Origin: Actinoplanes oblitus
GTDB taxonomy: Bacteria; Actinomycetota; Actinomycetes; Mycobacteriales; Micromonosporaceae
Length of the DNA: 64,000 bases
Assembly (NCBI RefSeq): GCF_030252345.1
Contig: NZ_CP126980.1
Location: 3,797,501 to 3,861,500, forward strand
Direction: 5' to 3'
The notes under the pieces were generated by a model. It ran no database searches. It had not been told where the DNA came from and saw only the letters and a program-made list of their open reading frames with translations. A program made the translations under genes and the position numbers. Position 1 is the first letter of the stretch; each line of letters opens with the position of its first letter. Shown here piece after piece: positions 43,665-52,598 of this stretch.

Positions 43665-46360
43665 CCGACCAGCTCGCCGACCTCGGTCCGGGACGAGACG
43701 CCGAGTTTGCGCAGGATGTTCGACACGTGCACGGCGGCGGTCTTCGGTGAGATGTAGAGGCGCCGGGCCAGCTCCGTGTTGGTCAGGCCGTCGCTGATCA
43801 GCACGGCGACCTCACGCTCGCGCGGCGTCAGCGCGGCCGGACCGGTCACCGCCGCCGCCGCGTCGGCCGGGGCCATCCCCAGCCGGGCGCGGACCTGGTC
43901 GAGCTGCGCCACCCGCCAGCCCCGCCACTGGGCGAGCAGCGACGCGGCCGCCTCGACCTGGGCGGCCGCCTCCGCCCGCCGGTCGGCGGCGAGCAGGCAG
44001 CGGGCCGCGCCGACCCGCACCGTCCCGCGGGTCGACGGCCCGAGGATGTGCGCGTCGGCCACCGACAGGTAGAGCTCGAGCGCCTCGGCGTGCCGGCCGA
44101 GCACCTCGGCCAGCTGGGCGTCGACGACAGTCCGGTACGCGTCCCACACGCTGGCGTCCAGCAGCGTCCCGGCCAGCCGCTGCAGCCGGTCCGGCGACAG
44201 CCCGGCCTGCAGCGCCGCGGAGATCAGGTCGTGCGCCTGCTCGCCGCTGCGCCAGGTCTGCTCGTCGATGGCCACGACCAGCTCGTCCATCGCCGCCTCG
44301 GCGCGGGGCAGGTCACCGCGGCGGCAGGCGAGGTGGAACACCAGCCCGGGAAGCATCGCCGGCGGATTGTTGGGCAGCGACGCCAGGTCGGTGATCAGCC
44401 GCTCGACCCGGTCCAGCTCGCCGGCCTCCAGGTAGAGCCCGGCCAGGAAGACGCCGTGATAGTCGGCCCACCGGCCGCGCCGGCGGAAGCTGAGGTCCTG
44501 CTCCCGGCCGTTCTCCAGGGCGGTGAGCGCGCCACCGAGGTCGCCGGCGCGGACGGCGAGCCGGGCCCTGTTCTGGTAATAGGTGGCCTCGGCCAGGGAC
44601 TCGAAGCCGGCCCGCTCGGCGTCGACGCGCATCCGCTCCAGCATCGCGGCGTGCTCGGCCGGCGACGTCGGTGGCTCGCCCTGCACCAGCGCGTTCAGGG
44701 CGCGGGCGGCCAGCACCCACTCGCCGGCGCGTTCCGCGTCGTCGACCAGCCCGGCCAGGATCTTGCGGCCGTCGGCGGCGGTCCGCGGCCGGTCGGCGAG
44801 CACCGAACCCTTCTCCACCAGCGCGGCCAGGCGCACCGCCGGCAGGTCGAACTCGTCGGCGAGCGCCAGCGCCCGGTCCGACCAGAGCAGGGCGGCGTCC
44901 AGCTCGTCGCGCAGCGTGGCCGACTGGGCGATGGCGGTCATCGCGCGGGCCTGGTCGGCGCCGGGCGGCAGCTGCGCGATGAGCGTCTCGATGTCGTGCG
45001 TGAGCGCCCGCATCTCGTCGGTCGCCCGGGCCTCCCAGGCGACCCGGACCAGCAGGTACAGCGACTCGGCGCGATCGGTGGCGGTGGCCGCGAGGTCGCG
45101 CCAGCGCCGGCCGTAGCGCAGCGCGTCGTCGAGCAGCCCGGCCAGCCACGCCGCCCGGGCGGCCGAGGCCAGCAGGCCGGCGTCGTCGGCGACCTCGTCG
45201 AGCCCCATCTCGGCCAGCTGCAACGCCTGGTAGGCGGAGCCGATCGACAGGTACAGCGCGGCGCCGTCGCGGGCCGCGGCGACCATGTCGTCGTACCGCC
45301 CCGCGCCGCGGGCGTGGTGGGCCACCATGGCCGGATCGGAGGTGCCGCCGCGCAGCAGCGTGTCCAGCGCCGCCTCGTGCAGCCGCCGCCGCTGCCGGCC
45401 CAGCATCTGGTCGGCGATGGCCTCGCGGACCAGCGCGTGCCGGAACGCGAACTCGTCCTCGCCGGACTCCACCAGCACGCCCCGGGTGACCAGGTCGCGC
45501 AGGACGGCGATCAGCTCGTCCTCCCCGCTGCCGGTCACCGCGGCGAGCAGGTCGAACGGGATGCGGTGGCCGAGCACGGTGGCCGCCTCGACGATCCGGT
45601 GGCTGACCGGGTCGAGGTCGTCGACCTGGCGGCGCAGCACGTCGGCGAGGCTCCACGGGAGGGGCTGCTCGACCAGGCCCTCCACGTCGTACCCCGGAAG
45701 GGCTCGCAGCAGCTCCTCCAGGAAGAAGGGATTGCCGCCGGTGCGGTGATGCAGCGCCGTCGCGGCGCGCAGCGGCGCCGGCGCGCCGGTCGCGGCCGCC
45801 AGCATGGCGGCGGTCTGCGCCGGGGTCAGGCGATCGAGGCGTACGTGGGTGAGCGCGTGCCGTCGCTCCATCCGCGCCAGCAGCCCGGCCACCGGCTGGC
45901 GGTGCGACACCTCGTCCGGCCGGTACGTCCCGATCAGCAGGTGCGGCCCGTGCTGGTCGGCGATCCGCTCGAACAGCGCGGCACTCTCCGAGTCGGCCCA
46001 GTGCAGGTCCTCGAAGACGATCACCGCCGGCGCGTCCCCGATCAGCTCGGTGACGATCGCCAGGCCGACGTGCAGCCGCTCGACCGGGCTGCGCCGCGGG
46101 TCGCCGAGCGCGGCCAGCTGCTCCTCGTCGACCTCCGGGCGCCCGTCGATCGCGTCCAGCAGCACCTCGTAGGGCCGCGACAGCGAACCCGGCTCGGCCT
46201 GCCCGACCAGCACCACGGTCCCGGCCGGCACGGTGCCGAGCAGCTCGTGCACCAGCCGCGTCTTGCCGATCCCGGGCTCGCCCGCGATGATCGCGACCGC
46301 CGGCTCACGCGCGGAGGCGAGCCGCGCCAGGCGGCGCAGCTCGCTCTCCCGCCCGATCAT
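43655..46360 (-). CDS. LuxR-family regulator with AAA ATPase (LAL/MalT-like)
   Basis: About 901 aa. N-terminal AAA_16 ATPase: MIGRESELRRLARLASAREP, Walker A AGEPGIGKTRLVHELL, Walker B VIVFEDLHWAD; a long TPR-like helical middle region; C-terminal LuxR helix-turn-helix TPREREVAVLISDGLTNTEL with RRLYISPKTAAVHVSNIL. Large ATP-dependent activators of this type control antibiotic or sugar-use clusters. The ATG at 46360 overlaps the TGA of the preceding 67-aa ORF by one base, which fixes the start and indicates translational coupling. Targets unknown; no biosynthetic cluster adjoins it. Confidence 0.93.
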   Translation of the reverse strand: MIGRESELRRLARLASAREPAVAIIAGEPGIGKTRLVHELLGTVPAGTVVLVGQAEPGSLSRPYEVLLDAIDGRPEVDEEQLAALGDPRRSPVERLHVGLAIVTELIGDAPAVIVFEDLHWADSESAALFERIADQHGPHLLIGTYRPDEVSHRQPVAGLLARMERRHALTHVRLDRLTPAQTAAMLAAATGAPAPLRAATALHHRTGGNPFFLEELLRALPGYDVEGLVEQPLPWSLADVLRRQVDDLDPVSHRIVEAATVLGHRIPFDLLAAVTGSGEDELIAVLRDLVTRGVLVESGEDEFAFRHALVREAIADQMLGRQRRRLHEAALDTLLRGGTSDPAMVAHHARGAGRYDDMVAAARDGAALYLSIGSAYQALQLAEMGLDEVADDAGLLASAARAAWLAGLLDDALRYGRRWRDLAATATDRAESLYLLVRVAWEARATDEMRALTHDIETLIAQLPPGADQARAMTAIAQSATLRDELDAALLWSDRALALADEFDLPAVRLAALVEKGSVLADRPRTAADGRKILAGLVDDAERAGEWVLAARALNALVQGEPPTSPAEHAAMLERMRVDAERAGFESLAEATYYQNRARLAVRAGDLGGALTALENGREQDLSFRRRGRWADYHGVFLAGLYLEAGELDRVERLITDLASLPNNPPAMLPGLVFHLACRRGDLPRAEAAMDELVVAIDEQTWRSGEQAHDLISAALQAGLSPDRLQRLAGTLLDASVWDAYRTVVDAQLAEVLGRHAEALELYLSVADAHILGPSTRGTVRVGAARCLLAADRRAEAAAQVEAAASLLAQWRGWRVAQLDQVRARLGMAPADAAAAVTGPAALTPREREVAVLISDGLTNTELARRLYISPKTAAVHVSNILRKLGVSSRTEVGELVGRR

Positions 46361-46563
46361 CACTGGGCTGGCACCGCCGCGGACCGTTCGCACGACGCCA
46401 GCGTACTGGTGGGCTGACCGCGCACCGCCGAGGCGTTGACCACCCTGCGGGCCAGGCGGCTCAGACGGGCGACGCGCGCCAGCCGCTCCCGGTCCGCCTC
46501 CGCGATCAGCTGGTCGCGGCGCTCGTTCGCCACCGTGAGCAGGATGTCCGAGTGCATCATCAT
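46360..46563 (-). CDS. Small protein translationally coupled to the LuxR/AAA regulator
   Basis: About 67 aa. ATG at 46563 (MMMHSDILLTVANERRDQLI) behind AGGGAGA. Residues 6-45 form one strongly charged amphipathic helix (ERRDQLIAEADRERLARVAR), then a loose tail. Its TGA overlaps the regulator ATG. Similar short helix-only proteins beginning MHSDILL occur in actinomycetes; their role is unknown. It may be a regulatory partner of the ATPase or a coupling leader. Confidence 0.7.
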   Translation of the reverse strand: MMMHSDILLTVANERRDQLIAEADRERLARVARLSRLARRVVNASAVRGQPTSTLASCERSAAVPAQ

Positions 46564-46660
46564 GGCCGATCTCCCTATCGTCGTCCGATGTGTCCATCAT
46601 CGATCGACAGGATCACTGCCACATCCGGCGCGCTTACCTATCTTCCCAGCTCAGGTCGCT

Positions 46661-47305
46661 TTAGGTGGCTCGCGTGAGCGGCCTAGGCATACCTACGCGG
46701 CCCTCCGCGCGCTGCTTGATGCCGAGCAGCATCCGCCGCTCCATGATCAGCGATCCGGGCTCCATCAGCAGCCGGTCGACCAGCCTGCGGACCCACGTCG
46801 GGTCCGGCACGCTGATCCGGTTGCGGCTCAGCAGCCGGGTGCCCGGCGCCCGGTCGTCCAGCTGGAAGGTCCACAGCCAGGCGCCGTCGGTGGAGCGCAG
46901 CGCCAGTGTGCGCGCCGGATCGCAGATCTCCACCCGCATCGCCGGGCCGTCCGTGCCCAGCGGCAGCACGTCACCGGTGGACAGGTCCTGGAACTGCGGC
47001 AGGATCACGTCGCTGCTGTGCATGTCGAGGCCGAACAGGTTCTCGATCCAGTCGTAGGTGTAGGCGCCGGCCCGGCCACTGCCCATCTGGACCAGCCACG
47101 GCCAGACCGCTTCCGGCGCCGCGTTGATCGTCACGGCGCGGGTCGACTGCACCCGCGGCCGGGGCACCAGGTCGTCGCCGGGCAACGGCCGGGCGGCCTC
47201 CGCAGCGGTGGCGCCGTAGGTGAGGTACCAGCGCCGGGCCGGCGGCGCGTAGGCCACCGCCACGAGCAGCGCCGCCGTGCCCACGCCGAGCCATCTCCGG
47301 TTCAT
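46661..47305 (-). CDS. SRPBCC-like membrane protein
   Basis: About 214 aa. A single N-terminal membrane helix ([16 protein letters not shown]), then a START/SRPBCC-type domain: [78 protein letters not shown]. This '[17 protein letters not shown]' pattern marks a known actinobacterial subgroup with a hydrophobic ligand pocket. Ligand unknown. ATG 47305; single gene. Confidence 0.82.
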   Translation of the reverse strand: MNRRWLGVGTAALLVAVAYAPPARRWYLTYGATAAEAARPLPGDDLVPRPRVQSTRAVTINAAPEAVWPWLVQMGSGRAGAYTYDWIENLFGLDMHSSDVILPQFQDLSTGDVLPLGTDGPAMRVEICDPARTLALRSTDGAWLWTFQLDDRAPGTRLLSRNRISVPDPTWVRRLVDRLLMEPGSLIMERRMLLGIKQRAEGRVGMPRPLTRAT

Positions 47306-47404
47306 GGCCGCCTCCCTCCGAGGTCGTCCCGCCCATCGTCGCGCCGCCGGTACCGCGCGGCCCAGGGGCGCAGGTCATCGGCACACCTGTCACCCGGCCC
47401 GGTG

Positions 47405-47959
47405 CTACCGCCCGCGGGGTGGCGGGGGACCGTACTTGGCGGCTGCCGCGTTCGCGGTGGGGCAGCGGCCCTCGTCGCGGCCGCAGGCGTGCAGGTCGCA
47501 GAGGCGGCAGATCCAGGCGCCGCCGTCCTTGTCCTCGACCACGGCGGCCAGCAGCCGGCCGAGCAGGTCGTGCAGCGTGCCCCGCTGGTCCGGGCTCAGG
47601 TTCCGCAGGGCCCGCTCCAGCACCGTGGAGCGGGCGCCGGACACCCGGGCCGCGGCCTGCCGACCGGCCGGGGTCAGGGTGACCGCCCGGGACCGGCCGT
47701 CGCCGCCCGGACCGCGGGTGACCAGGCCCTCCGACACCAGGCGGTCGACCAGCCGGACCGCGCCGGAGTGGGTGAGGCCGAGGACCCGGCGCAGCGTGTC
47801 GACGCTCGGCGCGTCCAGGAAGTGGTGGAGGGCGGAGAGGGCCGCGCCGCGGGCGCCGGACTCGCCCGCCTCGGTGGCCGCGCGTGCCGCCATCTGGTCG
47901 GTGAGGACCAGGGCGAGGGCGCCGAGCACGTTCGCCTCCGGACTGAGCGGGTCAGCCAC
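47405..47959 (-). CDS. MarR family regulator with C-terminal Cys cluster
   Basis: About 184 aa. Winged helix core: LSALHHFLDAPSVDTLRRVL, GLTHSGAVRLVDRLVSEGLV, TRGPGGDGRSRAVTLTPAGR. After the dimer helices there is an extension with C151, C154, C159 and C166 (ICRLCDLHACGRDEGRCPTA), a CX2CX4CX6C set able to hold zinc or an iron-sulfur cluster, or to sense oxidation. It overlaps the DUF3224 gene by 8 bases and follows it, so it is the second gene of that operon and probably autoregulates through the palindrome at 48357. Confidence 0.9.
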   Translation of the reverse strand: MADPLSPEANVLGALALVLTDQMAARAATEAGESGARGAALSALHHFLDAPSVDTLRRVLGLTHSGAVRLVDRLVSEGLVTRGPGGDGRSRAVTLTPAGRQAAARVSGARSTVLERALRNLSPDQRGTLHDLLGRLLAAVVEDKDGGAWICRLCDLHACGRDEGRCPTANAAAAKYGPPPPRGR

Positions 47960-48347
47960 AGTCGTACGCCAGGGTGAGCGGCATCCAGGGATAGTCGCCG
48001 TGGGTGGAGCTGCTGGTGGCGGTGCCGGTGAGGCCGGACAGCTCGCCGGTCGCGTCGATCACCCGGAACTCGCCGCGCGCCGTGGTGCCGTCGAAGGTGC
48101 CCTCGCCGGCCAGGACCACGGTGCCGGTCCGGCCGTCGAGCGTGCCGGCCAGCGACATCAGCGTCACGTAGGTGCTGGTGCCGTCGGCGCGGTAGTACAG
48201 CAGCGCCTCGAAGGCACCCTCGGTGAGCTGCTCACCGCCGGCGAGCACCACCTCGGCGCGGGCCAGCTTGGTGCCGTCGGCCCGCTCCCGGTACGGCTTC
48301 TCGTCCCACGACTTGATCTCGAATGTGGTGGCCAGTGTCGTCGTCAT
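47952..48347 (-). CDS. DUF3224 family protein
   Basis: About 131 aa. Beta-barrel (allene oxide cyclase-like) family pattern: TTTLATTFEIKSWDEKPYRE, KLARAEVVLAGGEQLTEGAF, TVVLAGEGTFDGTTARGEFR, ATGELSGLTGTATSSSTHGD, YPWMPLTLAYD. Complete for the family. Function unproven; small-molecule binding or isomerisation is likely. First gene of a two-gene operon with the MarR regulator, whose operator sits 10 bases before the start codon. Confidence 0.88.
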   Translation of the reverse strand: MTTTLATTFEIKSWDEKPYRERADGTKLARAEVVLAGGEQLTEGAFEALLYYRADGTSTYVTLMSLAGTLDGRTGTVVLAGEGTFDGTTARGEFRVIDATGELSGLTGTATSSSTHGDYPWMPLTLAYDCG

Positions 48348-48356
48348 ACCGGCACC

Positions 48357-48377
48357 ATATATGAGTCAGTCATATAT
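48357..48377. promoter_or_regulatory. MarR operator palindrome ATATATGA-GTCAG-TCATATAT
   Basis: Perfect 8-bp inverted repeat with a 5-base spacer in otherwise GC-rich DNA, 10 bases upstream of the DUF3224 start. Length and AT content are typical of MarR-family sites; the linked MarR gene is the obvious ligand. Confidence 0.8.
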
Positions 48378-48436
48378 CGCGTCCGGGGGCCGGCCAGCGG
48401 ACATCCGGTGACCGCAATGGCGGGCAGGCTGGGCAC

Positions 48437-48814
48437 ATGACATCGACGTGGAAGATCGAGTTGATCCCGGTACCGGTCGCCGACGTGGACCGGGCCAAGG
48501 CGTTCTACCAGCGGATCGGCTTCACCGCCGACATCGATCGGCAGGTCCGCGCGGGGCTGCGTTTCGTGCAGCTCACCCCGCCGGGCTCGGCCTGCTCGAT
48601 CGCGATCGGGGAGGGCATCACCGAGAAGGTCCCGGGCACCCAGGAGATCCAGGTGGTGGTGGCCGACGCCGAGACGGCCCGCGAACAGCTGCTGGCGGCC
48701 GGTATCGAGGCGAGTGAGGTCGACGTGCAGCCGTGGGGGAACTTCGTGTACTTCCGGGACCCGGACGGCAACCGGTGGTCGCTGCAGGCGGTCGAGTACC
48801 GCCCGAACGGCTGA
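48437..48814 (+). CDS. VOC family protein
   Basis: About 125 aa. Two beta-alpha-beta-beta-beta modules: IELIPVPVADVDRAKAFYQR, GFTADIDRQVRAGLRFVQLT, then EIQVVVADAETAREQLLAAG and FVYFRDPDGNRWSLQAVEY. The FRDPDGN.W.LQ ending is classic for glyoxalase/bleomycin-resistance-like proteins. Metal ligands are incomplete (Glu/Gln positions only), so it may be a binding protein. ATG 48437, divergent from the DUF3224/MarR unit. Confidence 0.9.
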   Translation: MTSTWKIELIPVPVADVDRAKAFYQRIGFTADIDRQVRAGLRFVQLTPPGSACSIAIGEGITEKVPGTQEIQVVVADAETAREQLLAAGIEASEVDVQPWGNFVYFRDPDGNRWSLQAVEYRPNG

Positions 48815-48928
48815 CCGGCCGCGGACGTCCCGGCCTCCGAGACCCGGCGTGGCCGCCGGATCACCGATGGGTACGACTGGCTAGCGTCGACCTCGCGACA
48901 AACCGTGGGCAGAGGTCGGGGAGGCACA

Positions 48929-50185
48929 GTGGGGACGACATCCAGCACGGCGACGGTCCGGTTGCCCGGCTCCAAGTCGGTGACCGCCCGGGCGCTGTTC
49001 CTGGCGGCTCTCGCGGACGGCACCAGCCGGCTGATCACGCCGCTGGAGTCGGCCGACACCATCGCCTTCGCCAACGGACTGGTCGAGCTCGGCTTCCCGG
49101 TGCGGCGTGACGGCGACGTCTGGACCGTCACCGGCAACAGCACCGGCCCGCTCGCCGGCGCGGCGAACGTGTGGTGTCACGACGCCGGCACCGCCGCCCG
49201 CTTCCTGCCCGCGCTGGCCGCGCTCGGCACCGGCGAGTACGTGATCGACGCGAGCGAGCAGATGCGGGCCCGGCCGATGGGCCCGCTGCTGAGCGCGCTG
49301 CGGGCCCTCGACGTCCAGGTGCAGGCGGCGGACGGCGACCGGCTGCCGTGGCGGATCGCCGCCGACGGGGTGGCCGGCGGACCGGTGCGGGTGGACGCCG
49401 GCACCTCCAGCCAGTACCTCAGCGCGCTCTGCCTGATGGCCCCCGGCACCAAGAACGGCCTGGTCATCGAGGTCCTCGACGAGGTCTCGGTGCCGTACGT
49501 CGAGCTGACCCTGGCGATGATGCGCGACTTCGGCGCGGACGCCTCGCGGCGGGGGTCGACGATCACCATCGCGCCCGGCGGCTACCGGGCCCGGGAGTTC
49601 GTCGTCGAGCCGGACGCGTCGACCGCCTCGTACTTCTTCGCGGCGGCAGCCGTCACCGGGCGGACGGTCACCGTCCTGGGGCTCGGGCGGGACTCCCGGC
49701 AGGGCGACCTGCGGTTCGCCACCGAGATCCTGCCGGCCATGGGCTGCGAGGTCGTCGTGGCCGACGATCGGACCACGGTGACCGGTCCGGATCGGCTGCG
49801 CAGCCCCGGTGAGGTCGTGATGCGCGACATCAGCGACACGATGATGACGCTGGCCGCGATCGCGCCGTACGCCGACGGACCGGTCCGGATCACCGACGTG
49901 GGTAACTGCCGGGTCAAGGAGTCCGACCGGATCGACGCGATGGCCGTCGCGCTGGGCGCGTGCGGCATCGAGACCAGCACCGGGCCGGACTGGCTGGAGA
50001 TCGTTCCCGGCCGGCCGCGGGCGGCGCTGGTGCGGACCCGGGCCGACCACCGCATCGCGATGAGCATGAGCGTGCTGGGCATCCGCACCCCGGGCGTGCG
50101 GTTCGACGACCCGGACTGCGTGCGCAAGACGTTCCCCGGTTTCCACCAGGCCTTCGCCGACCTGCAGCGGACCTGGCACGACTGA
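48929..50185 (+). CDS. aroA: EPSP synthase (3-phosphoshikimate 1-carboxyvinyltransferase)
   Basis: About 418 aa. Transfers enolpyruvyl from PEP to shikimate-3-phosphate in the shikimate pathway. GTG 48929 follows GGGGAGG and gives the normal N-terminus ending in LPGSKSVTARALFLAALADG. Further motifs: HDAGTAARFLPALAALG, DISDTMMTLAAIAPYADGPV, VKESDRIDAMAVAL, TRADHRIAMSMSVLG. The PEP-site segment reads HDAGTAARF instead of the common GNAGTxxRP/RF, so it belongs to a diverged subgroup that in actinomycetes may be a second copy. The gene stands alone, without other aro genes. Confidence 0.92.
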   Translation: MGTTSSTATVRLPGSKSVTARALFLAALADGTSRLITPLESADTIAFANGLVELGFPVRRDGDVWTVTGNSTGPLAGAANVWCHDAGTAARFLPALAALGTGEYVIDASEQMRARPMGPLLSALRALDVQVQAADGDRLPWRIAADGVAGGPVRVDAGTSSQYLSALCLMAPGTKNGLVIEVLDEVSVPYVELTLAMMRDFGADASRRGSTITIAPGGYRAREFVVEPDASTASYFFAAAAVTGRTVTVLGLGRDSRQGDLRFATEILPAMGCEVVVADDRTTVTGPDRLRSPGEVVMRDISDTMMTLAAIAPYADGPVRITDVGNCRVKESDRIDAMAVALGACGIETSTGPDWLEIVPGRPRAALVRTRADHRIAMSMSVLGIRTPGVRFDDPDCVRKTFPGFHQAFADLQRTWHD

Positions 50186-50293
50186 CGCCGGGCGGCCGTC
50201 GCGGGTGCGGCGGGCCCGGAAGCGATACGGTGGGCTCAGGTGTGCCGGGAAGCCTGGTCGGCGAGTCGTCGCCCGCTGTCCCCGGAGCCCGCC

Positions 50294-51241
50294 ATGCTGA
50301 TTCGCCTTCTGCTCGCCGCCGCCGGCCTGGTGCTGCTGACCGTCGCGGCCGACCATCTCGTCATCGGCTCGTCGCGACTGGCGGCCCGGATGCGGATCCG
50401 GCCGGTGGTGGTCGGCGTCGTGGTGATCGGGATCGGCACGTCCACGCCGGAGTTCCTGGTCTCCGGCGTGGCGGCCGCCCGTGGCGACGCGGGCATCGCC
50501 CTGGGCAACCTGATCGGTTCCAACATCCTCAACCTGACCCTGATCCTCGGCGTCGCCGGCCTGATCGCGAGGGTCGCGTTCGCCTCGACGGTGATCCGCC
50601 GTGAGGTGCCGCTCGCCATCGCCGGAACCGTCCTGTTCGCGATCCTGGCCTGGAGCGGGATCAACCTGCTCAGCGGCCTGATCCTGGCGGTCGCCAGCGG
50701 CGCGGCGCTGTGGCTGCTGGTCCGCTGGGCGGAGCGCGGCCGCAACGCGGAGCTGGCCGGGGAGACCAGCGAGTTGGTGGCCGAGACGCCCACCCGGCCC
50801 GCGTGGCTCGAGCCGCTCCGGGCGCTGCCCGGCCTGGCCGGCGTCCTGATCGGCGCGCAACTGCTGGTCACCAACGCGTCGGCGATCGCCGCCCGGCTCG
50901 GCGTCTCGCAGCTGATCATCGGCTGCACGCTGGTCGCCCTCGGCACGTCGCTGCCGGAACTGGTGACCACCGTGCAGGCCCAGCGGCGCGGCGAGTCCGA
51001 ACTGGTCATCGGCAACCTGTTCGGCTCGAACCTGTTCAACAGCCTGATCGGCGGCACGCTGGTCGGCCTCGCCGCGCCGGCCGGCGTCGGCCCGGCGAGC
51101 GGCGTGCTGTTGCTGGTCATGGTGCTGACCGGGGGTGCCGCCTGGGCCCTGCTCCACCGCGGCATGACCCTGACCCGGCCGGAGGCGGCGCTGCTGCTCG
51201 CCGCCTACGCCGCGACGATGCCGCTGCTGCTCACCACGTGA
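50294..51241 (+). CDS. Calcium/sodium antiporter, CaCA family (YrbG-like)
   Basis: About 315 aa, ten membrane helices in two inverted halves. Both ion-binding alpha repeats are intact: GIGTSTPEFLVSGVAAARGD, then GNLIGSNILNLTLILG, and ALGTSLPELVTTVQAQRRGE with GNLFGSNLFNSLIGG; the Glu in each TPE/LPE binds cation. Plasma-membrane exchange of Ca2+ for Na+ or H+. ATG 50294 (MLIRLLLAAAGLVLLTVAAD); the frame to 50240 is not needed. Followed by a hairpin terminator. Confidence 0.94.
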   Translation: MLIRLLLAAAGLVLLTVAADHLVIGSSRLAARMRIRPVVVGVVVIGIGTSTPEFLVSGVAAARGDAGIALGNLIGSNILNLTLILGVAGLIARVAFASTVIRREVPLAIAGTVLFAILAWSGINLLSGLILAVASGAALWLLVRWAERGRNAELAGETSELVAETPTRPAWLEPLRALPGLAGVLIGAQLLVTNASAIAARLGVSQLIIGCTLVALGTSLPELVTTVQAQRRGESELVIGNLFGSNLFNSLIGGTLVGLAAPAGVGPASGVLLLVMVLTGGAAWALLHRGMTLTRPEAALLLAAYAATMPLLLTT

Positions 51242-51249
51242 TCAGCGGA

Positions 51250-51272
51250 GCGGACGCCACCTGAGCGTCCGC
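51250..51272. terminator. Hairpin after the antiporter gene
   Basis: GCGGACGC-cacctga-GCGTCCGC, a perfect 8-bp stem, 8 bases past the stop; further GC-rich self-complementary sequence follows. The converging phosphatase gene ends at 51375. Confidence 0.6.
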
Positions 51273-51374
51273 GCGGGCCCGTCCCGGGCCGCGGCCCGGT
51301 GAGCTGACCGGTCCGGGGCGCGCTCGCCCTGCCCGGCGAGGTGCGATCCGGCCCGGCGATGGCACGGACGTCGC

Positions 51375-52598
51375 TCACCCGGCCCGGATGGCGAGCACCG
51401 TGATGTCGTCGTGGCCGGCGCTGGCCAGCCAGTCGTCGGTACGTTGCGCGATCCGTTCGGCCAGCAGTGCGGCGGACCGGCCGGCGTACCCGGCGACCAG
51501 GGCGGCGAGCCGGTCCCGGCCGAACGCGTGTCCCTGCGGGCCGCCCGCGGCGTCGGTCACCCCGTCGGTGTAGAGCAGGCACGTCTCGCCGGGGGCGAGC
51601 CAGACGTTCGCCTCGGTGAACGTGGCCCGGTGCTCGGCACCGAGCATCATGCCGCCGACGTGGACTGTGTTCACCGTGCCGGTCTGCCGGATCACGAGCG
51701 GAGGTGGGTGACCGCCGGCGGCCAGGCGCAGCAGTGCGCCGCCGTGCGGGAGCGCCTCGGCAACCCCAATGATCATGGTGGCGAACTGCGTCGCCTCCGC
51801 CGCGTCGGGATCGAACGTCGTGTCGTTGAGCACCTGGAGCATCTCCAGCGGTCGCCCGGTCAACCGGCGCAGCACCTGGACCGCCTGCCGCAGCCGGTTG
51901 CCGGCCACCGCCGCCTCGACGCCCTTGCCGCACACGTCACCCAGCACGCAGAGCGCGCCACCGCCGGCCCGTGGCTCGACGTGCAGGATGTCGCCGCCGA
52001 TCCGGAGCGCCTCGCGGGCCGGACGGTACACCGCGGCCAGTTCGAGGCCGGCGATGACCGGCAGCGGGGCGGGCAGCAGCGTCGCGCGCAGGGCATCGGC
52101 GAACCGGGCCTGTTCGCGGTAGAGCAGGGCGCCCGTCATCGCGCGGCTGACAGCGCCGCTGAACTCGGCCACCAGCGACAGGTCGGACTCGGCGAAGAGC
52201 GGCTGGTCGCCGTCGCGCAGCAGCACCAGCGCACCATGACCCTGAAACGGGCAGGTGATCCGGACGACCACTCCGTGGCCGTCATGCGTCACGCCGTCGG
52301 GCAGCACCCACCGGCCCGGCGGCAGCCGGCGCATCCCAGCGCCGGCATCGGCGAGGTCGGCCCGGATCCAGCCGGGCAGACCGGCCACCGCGGCGTGCTC
52401 GTCCGCGCCGGACGGCGTCCACCACTGCGCCTCCCGCTCGTCGAGCGCGAGCACCAGCGCCGCGGACCGGGCCAGCCGCGGCACGGCGAGCCGGACCGCG
52501 GCCACGCCGTTGCGGTGCAGGTTCAGCGATCGGCCCAGGGTCCGGTAGGCCGTGATGAGCAGGTCCCGCCCCGGCTCGTACCGCTGAGCGCCGCTCAT
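51375..52598 (-). CDS. SpoIIE/RsbU-type PP2C phosphatase
   Basis: About 407 aa. N-terminal half (residues 1-165) is a GAF-like sensor region; the C-terminal half is a SpoIIE/PPM phosphatase: GGDILHV with D203, LGDVCGKGVEAA with D221, RLAAGGHPPPLVI, CLLYTDGVTDA with D345 and GHDDITVLAI with D397/D398. The usual GGDWYDV is changed to GGDILHV, but the metal Asp remains. It should dephosphorylate a STAS anti-anti-sigma protein, presumably the STAS domain encoded by the gene that overlaps it (ATGA at 52595-52598). Cytoplasmic. No sigma gene in the window. Confidence 0.93.
   Translation of the reverse strand: MSGAQRYEPGRDLLITAYRTLGRSLNLHRNGVAAVRLAVPRLARSAALVLALDEREAQWWTPSGADEHAAVAGLPGWIRADLADAGAGMRRLPPGRWVLPDGVTHDGHGVVVRITCPFQGHGALVLLRDGDQPLFAESDLSLVAEFSGAVSRAMTGALLYREQARFADALRATLLPAPLPVIAGLELAAVYRPAREALRIGGDILHVEPRAGGGALCVLGDVCGKGVEAAVAGNRLRQAVQVLRRLTGRPLEMLQVLNDTTFDPDAAEATQFATMIIGVAEALPHGGALLRLAAGGHPPPLVIRQTGTVNTVHVGGMMLGAEHRATFTEANVWLAPGETCLLYTDGVTDAAGGPQGHAFGRDRLAALVAGYAGRSAALLAERIAQRTDDWLASAGHDDITVLAIRAG

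Noticed and set aside
43655..46600. Longer version of the LuxR/AAA regulator starting at 46600
   Set aside because: The extra 80 residues are low-complexity and overlap the 67-aa ORF in another frame; the TGATG junction supports 46360.
46436..47977. 513-codon plus-strand frame opposite the SRPBCC and MarR genes
   Set aside because: Shadow frame; minus-strand products have clear domains.
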